64,000 bases of DNA from Candidatus Dojkabacteria bacterium UBA2022. GTDB taxonomy: Bacteria > Patescibacteriota > Dojkabacteria > SC72. The DNA is taken from positions 1-64,000 of the forward strand of contig DDBW01000006.1 of assembly GCA_002335495.1 (NCBI GenBank). Reading direction: 5' to 3'. The notes below the pieces were generated by a model. The model ran no database searches. It was given only the letters and a program-made list of their open reading frames with translations, and was not told the DNA's origin. Below are positions 25,495 to 33,142 of this stretch, one piece after another (within the stretch, counting starts at the first letter, position 1; every line of letters starts with the position of its first letter). Both the position numbers and the translations under genes were made by a program.

Positions 25495-26394
25495 ATGGAT
25501 ACATCACTTTTCGAAATCTACAAACAATCTCATGAGTATACTCTATGGCCTTTAAAAGAAGATAAGTTCCTATCTATTCTATATGGTACCGATAGCAGTG
25601 ATATAAATAATCAAACTAAGGTCTTTACCCATATAGAATCCAATAATCCTGTTGGATTTGTTTCTGCCAAAATCAAAGATAGCAAAGGAGTTATTGTTTT
25701 CCTATTTGTTTCCCCCGAATCTAGATTGAAGGGAGTAGGCACGTCTCTTCTTAAACAATCCCTTGAATGGTTTAAACAGAATGATGTTCATGAAATTGCA
25801 TTGGGGGCTAAAGCAGGTTCCTATATATTTCCAGGACTACCCAAGAATTTGGGAATAGAAGGCTTCTTTAAAAAGAATGGATTTGAAATTTCAGATGATG
25901 GGCTAGTTGATATGTATCAAGATATAACTAACTGGGATGTACCACAAAGTGTATTTGATAGTGTTGAGAGTGAGAATGTGAAGATCAATTTTTCGAATGA
26001 GAAAGTTGCAAAGGATATTGTGGAATTTACTAAAAATAATTTTCCCAATTGGTATGATAACTACAAATTTGATATGGAGAGGAAGAAGTATGAGAAGGTA
26101 TTCTATGCAAGTATTGGAGATGAAATTGTTGGGATAAGCAAACTGTGGGTTGGAGACTGTGTATGGGATTTACTATTTGAAAACAATGTGGGAGGTGGTG
26201 GAGCCTTGGGGGTATCAGAAAAGCACAGAGGTAAGGGGATTGGACTCGCTATGAAGGCTTGGGGAACCATTAAGATTAAAGAAAAGGGTATAAAATATGT
26301 ATGGATTGGTTGGACCTACGCAGTAGATTTTTATAAAAAACTTGGATTTAAAGTCTGGAGAGAATATTATAAAGGTAAGTTAATGTTGAAATAA
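25495..26394 (+). CDS. Tandem GNAT acetyltransferase
   Basis: 299 residues with two GNAT-like halves. In the first (1-140), 'VIVFLFVSPESRLKGVGTSLLKQSLEWF' carries the acetyl-CoA-binding R-x-x-G-x-G/A loop. In the second (about 155-299) 'GGGALGVSEKHRGKGIGLAMKAWGTIKIKEKG' carries R-G-K-G-I-G, followed by 'GWTYAVDFYKKLGFKVW'. Double-GNAT proteins usually have one active and one structural half; here both keep the loop. The substrate is unknown. It sits in a short operon between the HD hydrolase and a hydrolase-DinB fusion. Confidence 0.82.
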   Translation: MDTSLFEIYKQSHEYTLWPLKEDKFLSILYGTDSSDINNQTKVFTHIESNNPVGFVSAKIKDSKGVIVFLFVSPESRLKGVGTSLLKQSLEWFKQNDVHEIALGAKAGSYIFPGLPKNLGIEGFFKKNGFEISDDGLVDMYQDITNWDVPQSVFDSVESENVKINFSNEKVAKDIVEFTKNNFPNWYDNYKFDMERKKYEKVFYASIGDEIVGISKLWVGDCVWDLLFENNVGGGGALGVSEKHRGKGIGLAMKAWGTIKIKEKGIKYVWIGWTYAVDFYKKLGFKVWREYYKGKLMLK

Positions 26395-26398
26395 TAAT

Positions 26399-27433
26399 AT
26401 GAAAAATTTCTTTATAATCCACGGTACTGATGGTCACTCACAGGAGAATTGGTTTCCATGGATGAAGCAACAGTTAGAATCAAGAGGATACGAGTGTATT
26501 GTTCCTGATTTTCCATGTGAAGATGGTCATCAGCTCTCTAAATGGTATGGTGAGATGGATAAGTATAAAGATAATATTACTGAAGAAACTATCTTCATTG
26601 CTCATTCAAGAGGAGTTTCATTTATTCTTAACCTTCTTACAGATTTCAATTACAAAATAGACTCACTATATATGATTGGAGGTTTTATAGATTATTTATG
26701 GCAAAAACCTAATACCCCTCCGACATCTTTCTTTGCTAAACCTTTTGACTATATGAAGATTAAGAAGCAGTGTAGTAGGTTTGTTAATTATCAATCTGAT
26801 AATGATCCATATATTCCTGTTGAACATGGCAAGAAAGTGAGTGATGTTTTAAATGCCCGATACGAGTTTATTCCCAATGCCGGGCATTTCAATACGGCTG
26901 CTGGTTATACTGCTTTTGATGTCCTTCTGGATGATATTCTTGGTGAATCAGAAGATAAGCTCAGAATTATTAGAGAAAATATAGATGGCTATAATTACTT
27001 TCAAAATACCCTAGAAATTCTCTCTGCTGACGAACTTCAAACCCCGAATATTTTGGGGCACTGGGGAGTCAAAGAAATTATAGCTCATCTCTCGGGTTGG
27101 GAGACTATTGTGCTGGGGGAGATTGAGCAGATCCTAGAGGATAGGCTTCCTGATACCGTTGGTATTCCTGACCAGGAGGTTGATAGGATAAATATTGAGG
27201 AGGTTAATAAGCGGAAAGGTTTGAGCTTTGAAGAGACTGTGCAGGACTGGAGGAATACTTTTAAAAATTTGCATGAAAAACTTGAAACTTTATCTGCGGA
27301 TGATTATAGTAAAGTAGTTAGCAAGCTCGATCGTAGTACAAGTATAAAAGAAATCTTTGATTATCGGTACGAGGGCTTCGATCATACTACTGCTCACGCT
27401 AAGCAAATCAGAGGTTTCTTCAATAAAGAGTGA
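26399..27433 (+). CDS. Alpha/beta hydrolase fused to a ClbS/DfsB (DinB-like) four-helix domain
   Basis: 344 residues. Residues 1-185 form an RBBP9/YdeN-type serine hydrolase: 'NFFIIHGTDGHSQENWFPWMK', nucleophile in 'TIFIAHSRGVSFIL', Asp in 'SDNDPYIP', His in 'PNAGHFN'. Residues about 190-344 form a DUF1706/ClbS/DfsB four-helix bundle ('LSADELQTPNILGHWGVKEIIAHLSGWETIVLGEI', 'YEGFDHTTAHAKQIRGFF'), with the His residues such metal-binding or DNA-alkylation-protecting folds usually have. ClbS protects DNA against colibactin. Joining the two activities in one chain is unusual; a drug- or toxin-neutralising role is an inference. Confidence 0.8.
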   Translation: MKNFFIIHGTDGHSQENWFPWMKQQLESRGYECIVPDFPCEDGHQLSKWYGEMDKYKDNITEETIFIAHSRGVSFILNLLTDFNYKIDSLYMIGGFIDYLWQKPNTPPTSFFAKPFDYMKIKKQCSRFVNYQSDNDPYIPVEHGKKVSDVLNARYEFIPNAGHFNTAAGYTAFDVLLDDILGESEDKLRIIRENIDGYNYFQNTLEILSADELQTPNILGHWGVKEIIAHLSGWETIVLGEIEQILEDRLPDTVGIPDQEVDRINIEEVNKRKGLSFEETVQDWRNTFKNLHEKLETLSADDYSKVVSKLDRSTSIKEIFDYRYEGFDHTTAHAKQIRGFFNKE

Positions 27434-27790
27434 TTTTTCTTAGTCTTCTAACCTTTTTCTAAAGGTTTTTGTTACTCATCAATCAGACTGTTACTTAGGC
27501 ACTCTTAATTTCTTTCACAACATTTTACGCCGCCCTATAATTTCTATCTCTTGTTTTCCATATGGTTTAGGTGTACCTAGTGAGTAGGAAGCGATGACCC
27601 ATCCTATACACTTGGTCGCTAGGAAGGATGGAGAGTTAATAGCGAACCCACTCCTAACTACTAGGGGGCGGTAGTACTTACATTCTCCCAAATAAACCTT
27701 ATCTCACCTCCATATCTAACTTTTGTATATGAAAGGAGGATAGATAAAGGGTTTAAAATTTTCTCTCTATTTATTTAATATTCGATCACT
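27434..27790 (+). ncRNA. Structured 5' leader of the tasA-like operon (candidate cis-regulatory RNA)
   Basis: A 357-base gap. TATAAT at 27536-27541 with TTCACA 16 bases upstream would start a ~240-base leader. Several pairings can be drawn: CCATCC (27599-27604) with GGATGG (27626-27631); GGT-CGCTA (27614-27621) with TAGCG-A-ACC (27640-27648), which crosses the first as a pseudoknot; or instead AGCGA..CC (27590-27599) with GGTCGCT (27614-27620). A final hairpin is ACTAC/GTAGT (27657-27675). The exchange of partners for 27614-27620 is what a switch would use. It matches no riboswitch consensus I know. Evidence is by eye only. Confidence 0.45.
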
Positions 27791-28387
27791 ATGAAAAGGA
27801 TATTAGCTAGCTTGGTAACTATAGCTCTGCTTGGAGCCTTAGCCGCAGGTGCAACCTTTGCTGTATTCACGGATCAGGAAGTGTTAGGAAGCAACACCGT
27901 TGCTACCGGAACCCTTGCCCTTACCTTGAATCACTCAGCAGGTAAGCCATATTCGATCTCAAATGCATACCCAGGGTATGTGGGAAGCTGGGAGCATATT
28001 GATATCTTTAATGCTGGTACATTACCTTTTGAAGGCTACCTTAGTTTCAACAAAACTGGGGGAGATACAGGTTTGTACAATGAGCTTACGATGAAGATAG
28101 AGACTGCGGGAGGAGATGGTTTATGTAATACCAATGACTTTGCCGAGAACCTTATATATAACGGTAAGGTCTCCGCTTTCACACCACAAACTTTGGTAAG
28201 TAGCCTTAACTATTGGCACTTAGCAAATGAGGATGATGCAAGTGGCTCTCCAGCAGATAATATAAGGAGCAACTGGACAGAGAGACTCTGTCAGCAAGTT
28301 GGAGTTGATGTCAGTGCGGGTAATAGCATAATGGGAAAGAGCGTTACTTTCTCAGAAGTTGTTGATGCCATGCAGGATAACGACTAA
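27791..28387 (+). CDS. TasA/camelysin-like secreted fibre protein
   Basis: 198 residues. The N-terminus is a SipW-type signal peptide followed directly by the mature start motif typical of TasA/CalY ('LGALAAGATFAVFTDQEVLGSNTVATGTLALTLN'). The rest is a beta-sandwich, with 'ISNAYPGYVGSWEHIDIFNAGTLPFEGYLSF' matching the TasA strand pattern. TasA proteins assemble into extracellular matrix fibres. The next gene encodes an ER-type signal peptidase, which is the usual SipW partner. Long leader RNA upstream; a hairpin follows the stop codon. Confidence is high for the family and moderate for the fibre role in this organism. Confidence 0.82.
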   Translation: MKRILASLVTIALLGALAAGATFAVFTDQEVLGSNTVATGTLALTLNHSAGKPYSISNAYPGYVGSWEHIDIFNAGTLPFEGYLSFNKTGGDTGLYNELTMKIETAGGDGLCNTNDFAENLIYNGKVSAFTPQTLVSSLNYWHLANEDDASGSPADNIRSNWTERLCQQVGVDVSAGNSIMGKSVTFSEVVDAMQDND

Positions 28388-28398
28388 CGGTTTGATTA

Positions 28399-28427
28399 GG
28401 CTGCACCAGTCTTCCTTGGGTGCAGCC
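28399..28427 (+). terminator. Hairpin between tasA-like gene and signal peptidase
   Basis: GGCTGCACC (28399-28407) pairs perfectly with GGTGCAGCC (28419-28427) around an 11-base loop, 11 bases after the stop codon. There is no T-run, so it may be a partial terminator or a 3'-end stabiliser that sets high tasA relative to the downstream genes. A TATAAG box just after it could restart transcription 5 bases before the next ATG. Confidence 0.5.
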
Positions 28428-28443
28428 AAGGTATAAGTTTTAA

Positions 28444-28982
28444 TGAAATGTAGTTTGGAAGAAGTAATTATTGAGGATAAAAAGGAGAAAGATTATATAA
28501 AAACTCTTGTGTACACCCTATTGGGGTTACTATTACTTCTGCTTGCATTTGGAGCCTATGTAAATCGTGAGCAGATTGCCAAATATAGTATTTATATTGT
28601 TCAGTCCGGATCCATGCGTCCAGCCTTAAGAGAAGGAGACCTGATATTCACATATAAAAGTGATGATTACTCTAAAAATGACATTATCACTTTCAAATCA
28701 TTAAATAAGCAGGTAATTACACATCGACTTATTGATGTGCTTGATAATGGAAACTATAGAACGAAAGGAGATTACAATTCCGTTGTAGATATTGATGAAG
28801 TTTCTAAAAAGCGAGTGCTAGGTGAGTATCTCTTTAAGATTCCTCTAATTGGTTACCTCTTCAACTTTATTAAATCTGATGTCGGTCTTATTCTGCTTGT
28901 TTTTGTACCGTGTACGATTTTGATCTATGAAGAAATTAAAAAAATTAAAAGTGAAATTAAAAAGCTTAAATCTAAAAAATAG
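28444..28982 (+). CDS. sipW: Signal peptidase I, ER/SipW type
   Basis: About 179 residues: an N-terminal cytosolic stretch, a membrane helix ('LVYTLLGLLLLLLAFGAYV'), the catalytic Ser in 'YIVQSGSMRPALREGDLIF', and 'ITHRLIDV', where His replaces the general-base Lys of ordinary LepB. Ser-His is the mark of the S26B (Sec11/SipW) group. A second helix lies near the C-terminus, followed by a basic tail. SipW removes the signal peptides of TasA-like proteins, and both neighbours here look like substrates. The 3' end overlaps the next gene by 56 bases. Confidence 0.88.
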
Positions 28983-29619
28983 TTGGGTTGTAGCTATTGT
29001 TACTGTAATTATTATGGTTTTTGTTACAGATACCCAGGCGCAGTTCGCAGCCCGTAGGGTAGTTGGGGGTAATACTGTTAGAGCTGCCTCTCTCGACTTT
29101 CTCCCGCAAGTTATCGAGGTTAGTAATCTTCGTTCTTCTCTCAACACAGGTAGTCATGAAAGTTTTAAACTGGATATTCATAACACTAAACAACTTCCTA
29201 TAAAAGCTTTCGTGACGGCAAATTCTCTCCCTGCTAGCTGTAGGTTGTTGAAAGTAAGGGTTATGGATTATAGAGGAGGAGTTCTGTATGAGGGGAATTT
29301 AGAAGATCTGGTTATCAATACAGGTGTAATTAAATTTGGAGGAAGGGTAGAGTATAGTTTCGATATCTCGTCCGATTCACATGATAGTGTTACATGTAGA
29401 ATTCCCTTGAGTATTACAGCTTGGCAGTCAATATTTACAACTCCAAGGTTTGGTTATGTCGTCGTTAGAAGAGTGTATAGAAACGTGACCTTTATAAATA
29501 TCCCTGAGGAAGTACCAGAGGAAGTCACAGAAGGGGGTATTTCTGTCTCCGACCGCGTTGGGGTAGAACGGGAGGTTAGTATTGAAACTGTTGAAACAAT
29601 AAATGCTGATTCAAATTAA
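28927..29619 (+). CDS. Second TasA-like/SipW-dependent secreted protein
   Basis: 230 residues. A lysine-rich N-terminus, a signal helix ('SWVVAIVTVIIMVFVTDTQAQF') and a post-cleavage 'GGNTVRAASLDF' matching the N-T-V-x-x-G-x-L-x-x start of the tasA-like neighbour. Then comes a beta-rich domain with two cysteines and an acidic low-complexity tail ('VPEEVTEGG'). It resembles a camelysin-type subunit or the anchor/nucleator of the fibre (as TapA is in Bacillus), though not by sequence. It starts inside sipW, so translational coupling is likely. Confidence 0.65.
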   Translation: MKKLKKLKVKLKSLNLKNSWVVAIVTVIIMVFVTDTQAQFAARRVVGGNTVRAASLDFLPQVIEVSNLRSSLNTGSHESFKLDIHNTKQLPIKAFVTANSLPASCRLLKVRVMDYRGGVLYEGNLEDLVINTGVIKFGGRVEYSFDISSDSHDSVTCRIPLSITAWQSIFTTPRFGYVVVRRVYRNVTFINIPEEVPEEVTEGGISVSDRVGVEREVSIETVETINADSN

Positions 29620-29661
29620 GCCTTTAAGTATCGCTCCCAGAGTTGTTTGTAGAATCTTGGT

Positions 29662-30132
29662 TTAATTGTAAGGATTTTCAGGTTGCTTACCTAAAGTACT
29701 ACCTTGATAATATTTAATTGCTTCTATTTCTGATTCCCATGTATTTTGATCATTTAATTCTTCTAACGTAAATAATTTTGTTTTCATTGGTGAGTTTGAA
29801 ATTATTTCTTCTGCCTCTTCTAAACTAATTTCAATTTGAAATAAAGTGTTTATCATCATACTGCCATCTTTAAATAAACTATCAAAGAATAGCTCTTCTG
29901 TATTAGCTGTTTCTATTTTTAATCCTACTTCTTCTTTTAACTCTCTTTTAAGCCCTTCAAGTAATGATTCATTAATATGTACATGTCCACCGGGATGTTT
30001 ATATTTCTTAGCTCCTTCATTCAGAACCATTAGGTATTTATTACCAACTACTATTAGTGCACTAGCTCTTAGACTAAATGACTTTACTGTGCCATTATCT
30101 GAAATAAATGTGTTTTTTCTGAACTCTCTCAT
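29662..30132 (-). CDS. NUDIX hydrolase
   Basis: 156 residues with a complete Nudix box: 'GGHVHINESLLEGLKRELKEEVGL' fits G-x5-E-x7-R-E-U-x-E-E-x-G-U, giving the Mg2+-binding glutamates. The N-terminal strands read 'SLRASALIVVGNKYLMVLNEGAKKYKHPGG'. Nudix enzymes cleave nucleoside diphosphates linked to another group; the substrate is unknown. It follows the nucleotidyltransferase-like gene on the same strand after 8 bases, so both are probably one operon. Confidence 0.9.
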   Translation of the reverse strand: MREFRKNTFISDNGTVKSFSLRASALIVVGNKYLMVLNEGAKKYKHPGGHVHINESLLEGLKRELKEEVGLKIETANTEELFFDSLFKDGSMMINTLFQIEISLEEAEEIISNSPMKTKLFTLEELNDQNTWESEIEAIKYYQGSTLGKQPENPYN

Positions 30133-30140
30133 TAGATTGG

Positions 30141-30722
30141 TTATTTAATAAATTTTGTAAAAGAATCTACTGAATCAATACTGTTTTCTAAAACCGCCTT
30201 GTAAATATCAATACTCTTTACCTTATCTTTATACTTAATTCCATCAAAGTATGCTTCTTTTATTTTTAGTATAATTTCTCTCTTTTCAGGATGCTCTTTT
30301 AGAATCTTTTCAAACGATTCAATGCAAGAAAGTACTAATTTTGTATATTCCTCATCTGGCCTAAGGTACCAAATATCAAATTTCCATTTTTCATTATTCT
30401 TAACGACAATTAATTCCCAATAGTACCCTTTAGGAAAATCATTTTCTGGATATGTTTGATAATCCGCTACAGCTACTGTTTGAAATTTATTAGAATCCAG
30501 AAGTCGTTTGGTAACTTCCTTCGCTTTCGTATTATGAATGTCATCAGATAGGACAAACAAATCTATATCGTTTCTATACATAACATCTAACCTAAGACTA
30601 CCAATTACCACCACTTTTCCAATTGAGGAAAATAACTCAAATGCTTTTACATCTTGCAGTATATCCAGTGCAGTTCTCTTTTTCCAATCTGTGTTATCAA
30701 GAAGTGTGTTGCTCATATACAT
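30141..30722 (-). CDS. Nucleotidyltransferase-fold protein
   Basis: 193 residues. 'VVVIGSLRLDVMYRNDIDLFVLSDD' has the G-S-x(n)-D-x-D pattern that binds metal and nucleotide in the pol-beta-like nucleotidyltransferase superfamily. The later 'KFDIWYLRPDEEY' supplies the third acidic residue. Members transfer NMP to antibiotics, proteins or RNA. It resembles small stand-alone predicted NTases found in many genomes. The start may be the ATG two codons in. Its upstream side meets the first tRNA-Asp-like repeat. Confidence 0.72.
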   Translation of the reverse strand: MYMSNTLLDNTDWKKRTALDILQDVKAFELFSSIGKVVVIGSLRLDVMYRNDIDLFVLSDDIHNTKAKEVTKRLLDSNKFQTVAVADYQTYPENDFPKGYYWELIVVKNNEKWKFDIWYLRPDEEYTKLVLSCIESFEKILKEHPEKREIILKIKEAYFDGIKYKDKVKSIDIYKAVLENSIDSVDSFTKFIK

Positions 30723-30781
30723 AAAGTACTTCTTTATTTGAAAATAATCAATTAAATAAATGTTCGGAATCTGTTAGAAGG

Positions 30782-30881
30782 GTAGGCGGTGATAAATAGT
30801 AGTTGACCTTATTAATAAAGAATTATTTCACCTTCGGGGGAATTGTGAAAAGGTATGGCGGGACATACGAGTCTGGAACCT
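30782..30881 (-). repeat. tRNA-Asp 3'-end-like repeat, outer copy (island boundary)
   Basis: Positions 30782-30862 resemble 40148-40227, the flank of the intact tRNA-Asp: both start GTAGGCGG, continue GATAAATA, share TTAATAA and TTCGGGG, and end TATGGCGG. The last 26 bases (30856-30881) align without gaps, on the minus strand, with the last 26 bases of tRNA-Asp at about 18 of 26 positions, including the GGTTC of the T arm and the terminal CCGCCA. This is the expected mark of an old attachment site. Confidence 0.7.
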
Positions 30882-31614
30882 ATGTCTTTGTTATTACTGC
30901 GGCATATGTTGGATCATTAGCACTGAAATGTTTCTCTACTTTCCATCCGGTCTTTTTCAGAAGATCTTCTAATTCTAACTGTGAAGTAAGAAGGTATTCA
31001 ATCCAATCGCTTTCATAATCTTCAGCTTTAATTTTAATTCGTACTTGTCCGGGCATTCGACCCTTATTCGTATTAAACTTGTGATAGTTTAGGTGTTCAG
31101 GGTCATCTGTTTGGTAGGGGTCTAATCCATCTCCAATTATTCTCGCATGCTCAGAAGTAATTTGGTGTAGCCTTTCTAAGGTTTTTTGTGCTAACTCTTT
31201 ATTTCCTAGCAACCCAAGTCCAAGTCCGAAGAGGACCACAGTATCAAACTTCTCTCCATTTAATATATTAATTTCTTCTATTGGAATAACTCGGGCATCT
31301 TTAACCCCTCTTTTTTTGCATACTTCAACTGCAAGTGGCGAATTATCGATTGCCGTTACTTCATGCCCTTTATCTTGTAAATACATGGAAACGCGTCCCG
31401 CACCTGCTCCAATATCTAATACCTTACCTTGGGTGAACTGTATTGCTTCTTGTTGAACATGTGGCCAATCCTTGAATTCTGAAAAATAAGCAGGTGAGTA
31501 TTGCGACTTTTCAGTGTGACCGTCATCTCTTTCTATTATTTGAGTTGGATTCTTGCCATTATAGGCATCTAGGAGATATTTCCCATATGCATCTGTTTTG
31601 TCATTAGTGGTCAT
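30880..31614 (-). CDS. SAM-dependent methyltransferase
   Basis: 244 residues. Motif I is 'KVLDIGAGAGRVSMYL', then 'EVTAIDNSPLAVEVCKKRGV' (acidic motif II) and 'EKFDTVVLFGLGLGLLG'. The N-terminal 'YGKYLLDAYNGKNPTQIIERDDGHTEKS' region is like that of Methyltransf_25-type enzymes acting on small molecules. Single-gene cargo between two tRNA-Asp-like repeats. The stop codon falls right at the edge of the outer repeat. Confidence 0.88.
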   Translation of the reverse strand: MTTNDKTDAYGKYLLDAYNGKNPTQIIERDDGHTEKSQYSPAYFSEFKDWPHVQQEAIQFTQGKVLDIGAGAGRVSMYLQDKGHEVTAIDNSPLAVEVCKKRGVKDARVIPIEEINILNGEKFDTVVLFGLGLGLLGNKELAQKTLERLHQITSEHARIIGDGLDPYQTDDPEHLNYHKFNTNKGRMPGQVRIKIKAEDYESDWIEYLLTSQLELEDLLKKTGWKVEKHFSANDPTYAAVITKT

Positions 31615-31734
31615 ATAGGAGAGATTATATCAGAAGAAATTTCAGGGTACTAATAGAATAAGGGAATAACTGTAGTACAAAAAGCTTCTACCTTCGAACA
31701 AAGGAGTACTAAAAACTGCTCAAAATATGGATAT

Positions 31735-31871
31735 TTTCATCCACCAGGATGTGAAATTGATAATTAACTTTTTAAGAGGAAAATAGTGAAGCAACCAAGG
31801 GATTCCTAGAGATAGTGGACGGGTCTTGTCGCAACCTTGAAAGAATAGCGGGACATATGAGTCTGGTACCA
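31735..31871 (-). repeat. tRNA-Asp-derived repeat, copy 2 (two att-like remnants)
   Basis: Positions 31787-31842 are identical over 56 bases to 35843-35898. Inside, 31814-31838 reads like the T-arm/acceptor part of tRNA-Asp with a 3-base gap (minus strand AAGGTTGCG...CCCGTCCACT). A second remnant, 31846-31871, belongs to the 26-base CCRCCA-ended family also found at 30856, 32380 and 35247. Confidence 0.75.
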
Positions 31872-31887
31872 TGTTGTATAATGAAGT

Positions 31888-32355
31888 ATGAAGATATATT
31901 TAACAGGAAGTTCAGGTAGCGGAAAAACTACGTATGCTAAAAAGTTAGCAGAATTAACAGGGGTGAGTTTATATTCCACGGATGACTTTTATAATGAAAA
32001 AGATAAAAGGATGTTCACATTAGACGAGATTATGGCTGTTGTACCAATAGATTCTGATTGGGTTATTGAAGGGGCATATTACATTCCAGAATATATTAAA
32101 GCAGCAGACAAGGTGATTTATATAAGAATTGGTCCTATTAAGACTGCATGGAGGATTGTTAAAAGATGGATGCAGAATAACGACTTGAGAAAGAAGTTTA
32201 CACTTTCAGAAACACTTAAACTTGTTTATACAACTGTTCGTGATATGTATATTAGTGATGATGTTGATTTGAATTCTCCAGAGCAGAGGCATTATAAAGA
32301 AAGGGATAGGTATCTACTTTGCAAAAATAACGCAAAAGTATTAGAAGTGTTATAG
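31888..32355 (+). CDS. Small P-loop kinase (adenylate kinase/shikimate-kinase-like)
   Basis: 155 residues starting with Walker A 'IYLTGSSGSGKTTYAKKLAELTGVSLYSTDDFY', followed by 'WVIEGAYYIPEYIKAADKVIYIRI' and an Arg-rich lid region ('TAWRIVKRWMQ', 'LRKKF'). This is the layout of FlaR/AAA_17 topology-modulation-type kinases. The substrate is unknown. TATAAT at 31877-31882 lies 5 bases before ATG, so the message is leaderless. It is single-gene cargo between repeat copies 2 and 3. Confidence 0.8.
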   Translation: MKIYLTGSSGSGKTTYAKKLAELTGVSLYSTDDFYNEKDKRMFTLDEIMAVVPIDSDWVIEGAYYIPEYIKAADKVIYIRIGPIKTAWRIVKRWMQNNDLRKKFTLSETLKLVYTTVRDMYISDDVDLNSPEQRHYKERDRYLLCKNNAKVLEVL

Positions 32356-32379
32356 ATGTGTATGTTTCTCCTATGAATA

Positions 32380-32435
32380 TGGTGGGACATACACGTCTGG
32401 AACCCAAAATGAGACAAAAGAGACATATAAAAAAG
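32380..32435 (-). repeat. tRNA-Asp-like repeat, copy 3
   Basis: The 26-base remnant 32380-32405 matches the family (GGTTCCAGAC and CCCACCA on the minus strand). The following bases AAAATGAGACAAA-AGACA-TATAAAAAAG are shared with 35273-35305, so copies 3 and 4 extend beyond the tRNA-like core. Confidence 0.7.
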
Positions 32436-32462
32436 TAGTAGATTGTGTCTCAGAAGAAAAGG

Positions 32463-32489
32463 TAGCCCTCAATTTTTGGTTGAGGGCTA
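32463..32489 (-). terminator. Terminator of the lipoprotein gene
   Basis: TAGCCCTCAA (32463-32472) and TTGAGGGCTA (32480-32489) form a perfect 10-bp stem with a 7-base loop. On the minus strand it is followed by CCTTTTC, 17 bases past the stop codon of the lipoprotein gene. Confidence 0.8.
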
Positions 32490-32505
32490 TCCCTTTTGTT
32501 CTTTG

Positions 32506-33018
32506 TTATGCGTTTTGAAGTTGTTCGAGATATTCGAGAAGCTTTTCGAGAGCATCAATTGTATTTTCCAATTGACTGTTTGACATTGCTGTCAAAGACC
32601 GCTCAAGATAAATCTTCCCTTCCTTTTCTTGAATCAACATCAATCCGCTCCAGCCTAAGCCGTTTTCTCCGCCATCAAAAAGCAATGGTACCACGGTATA
32701 TTGTGGTGAGGAGTAAACAGACATAGGTGGTGTCTCAACTTCAGTTATCAGGTGCTTTATGGTCACATATCCGTTCGCATCCACTTTTACATGGTATACG
32801 TATTGCATCGGATAGTTGACCGCGGTCACTTTTAAACCATCATAGGGAACTTCTTCCCAGTTCATCGGCGTATTGGTTGCCGTGTAGATGGTTTCGACCA
32901 TTAAATTCACCCGAGTTTGAAGTTCGCTTGGAGTAGAATCTGGAGTCGGCGACGCCGGCTCGGGCTTTCCGCCACAAGCTGTAATAACAAAGAGCAATAA
33001 AACTAGGAACTTCTTCAT
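32506..33018 (-). CDS. Lipoprotein of unknown function, likely recently acquired
   Basis: 170 residues. A lipoprotein signal peptide ends in the lipobox 'VITACGG' (lipid-modified Cys15), followed by a Pro/Ser/Thr-rich linker ('KPEPASPTPDSTP') and a ~120-residue soluble domain ('YVYHVKVDANGYVTIKHLITEVETPP'). On the minus strand, AGAGGTGA sits about 5 bases before the ATG: a classical Shine-Dalgarno site, unlike the leaderless genes around it. Codon use is more GC-rich than its neighbours. With its own perfect terminator, it looks like a transferred single-gene unit. Function unknown. Confidence 0.75.
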   Translation of the reverse strand: MKKFLVLLLFVITACGGKPEPASPTPDSTPSELQTRVNLMVETIYTATNTPMNWEEVPYDGLKVTAVNYPMQYVYHVKVDANGYVTIKHLITEVETPPMSVYSSPQYTVVPLLFDGGENGLGWSGLMLIQEKEGKIYLERSLTAMSNSQLENTIDALEKLLEYLEQLQNA

Positions 33019-33142
33019 GAGTCACCTCTTGTTTTTTTAGTACCCTTTTCAGGATCCAAGTTATTATACCATCCTATAGTATGACTGCGCACTAGTAGGA
33101 TAATATGTTTCAGAAAATATGGGATTGTGATAGATTGTAATT

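Noticed and set aside
27549..27790. Known riboswitch (c-di-GMP, c-di-AMP, T-box) or rRNA fragment in the tasA leader
   Set aside because: No diagnostic core sequence of these classes is found on either strand; only pairings by eye remain.
32840..33025. Second minus-strand frame overlapping the lipoprotein start
   Set aside because: The lipoprotein frame has a signal peptide, lipobox and ribosome site; the overlapping frame has none.
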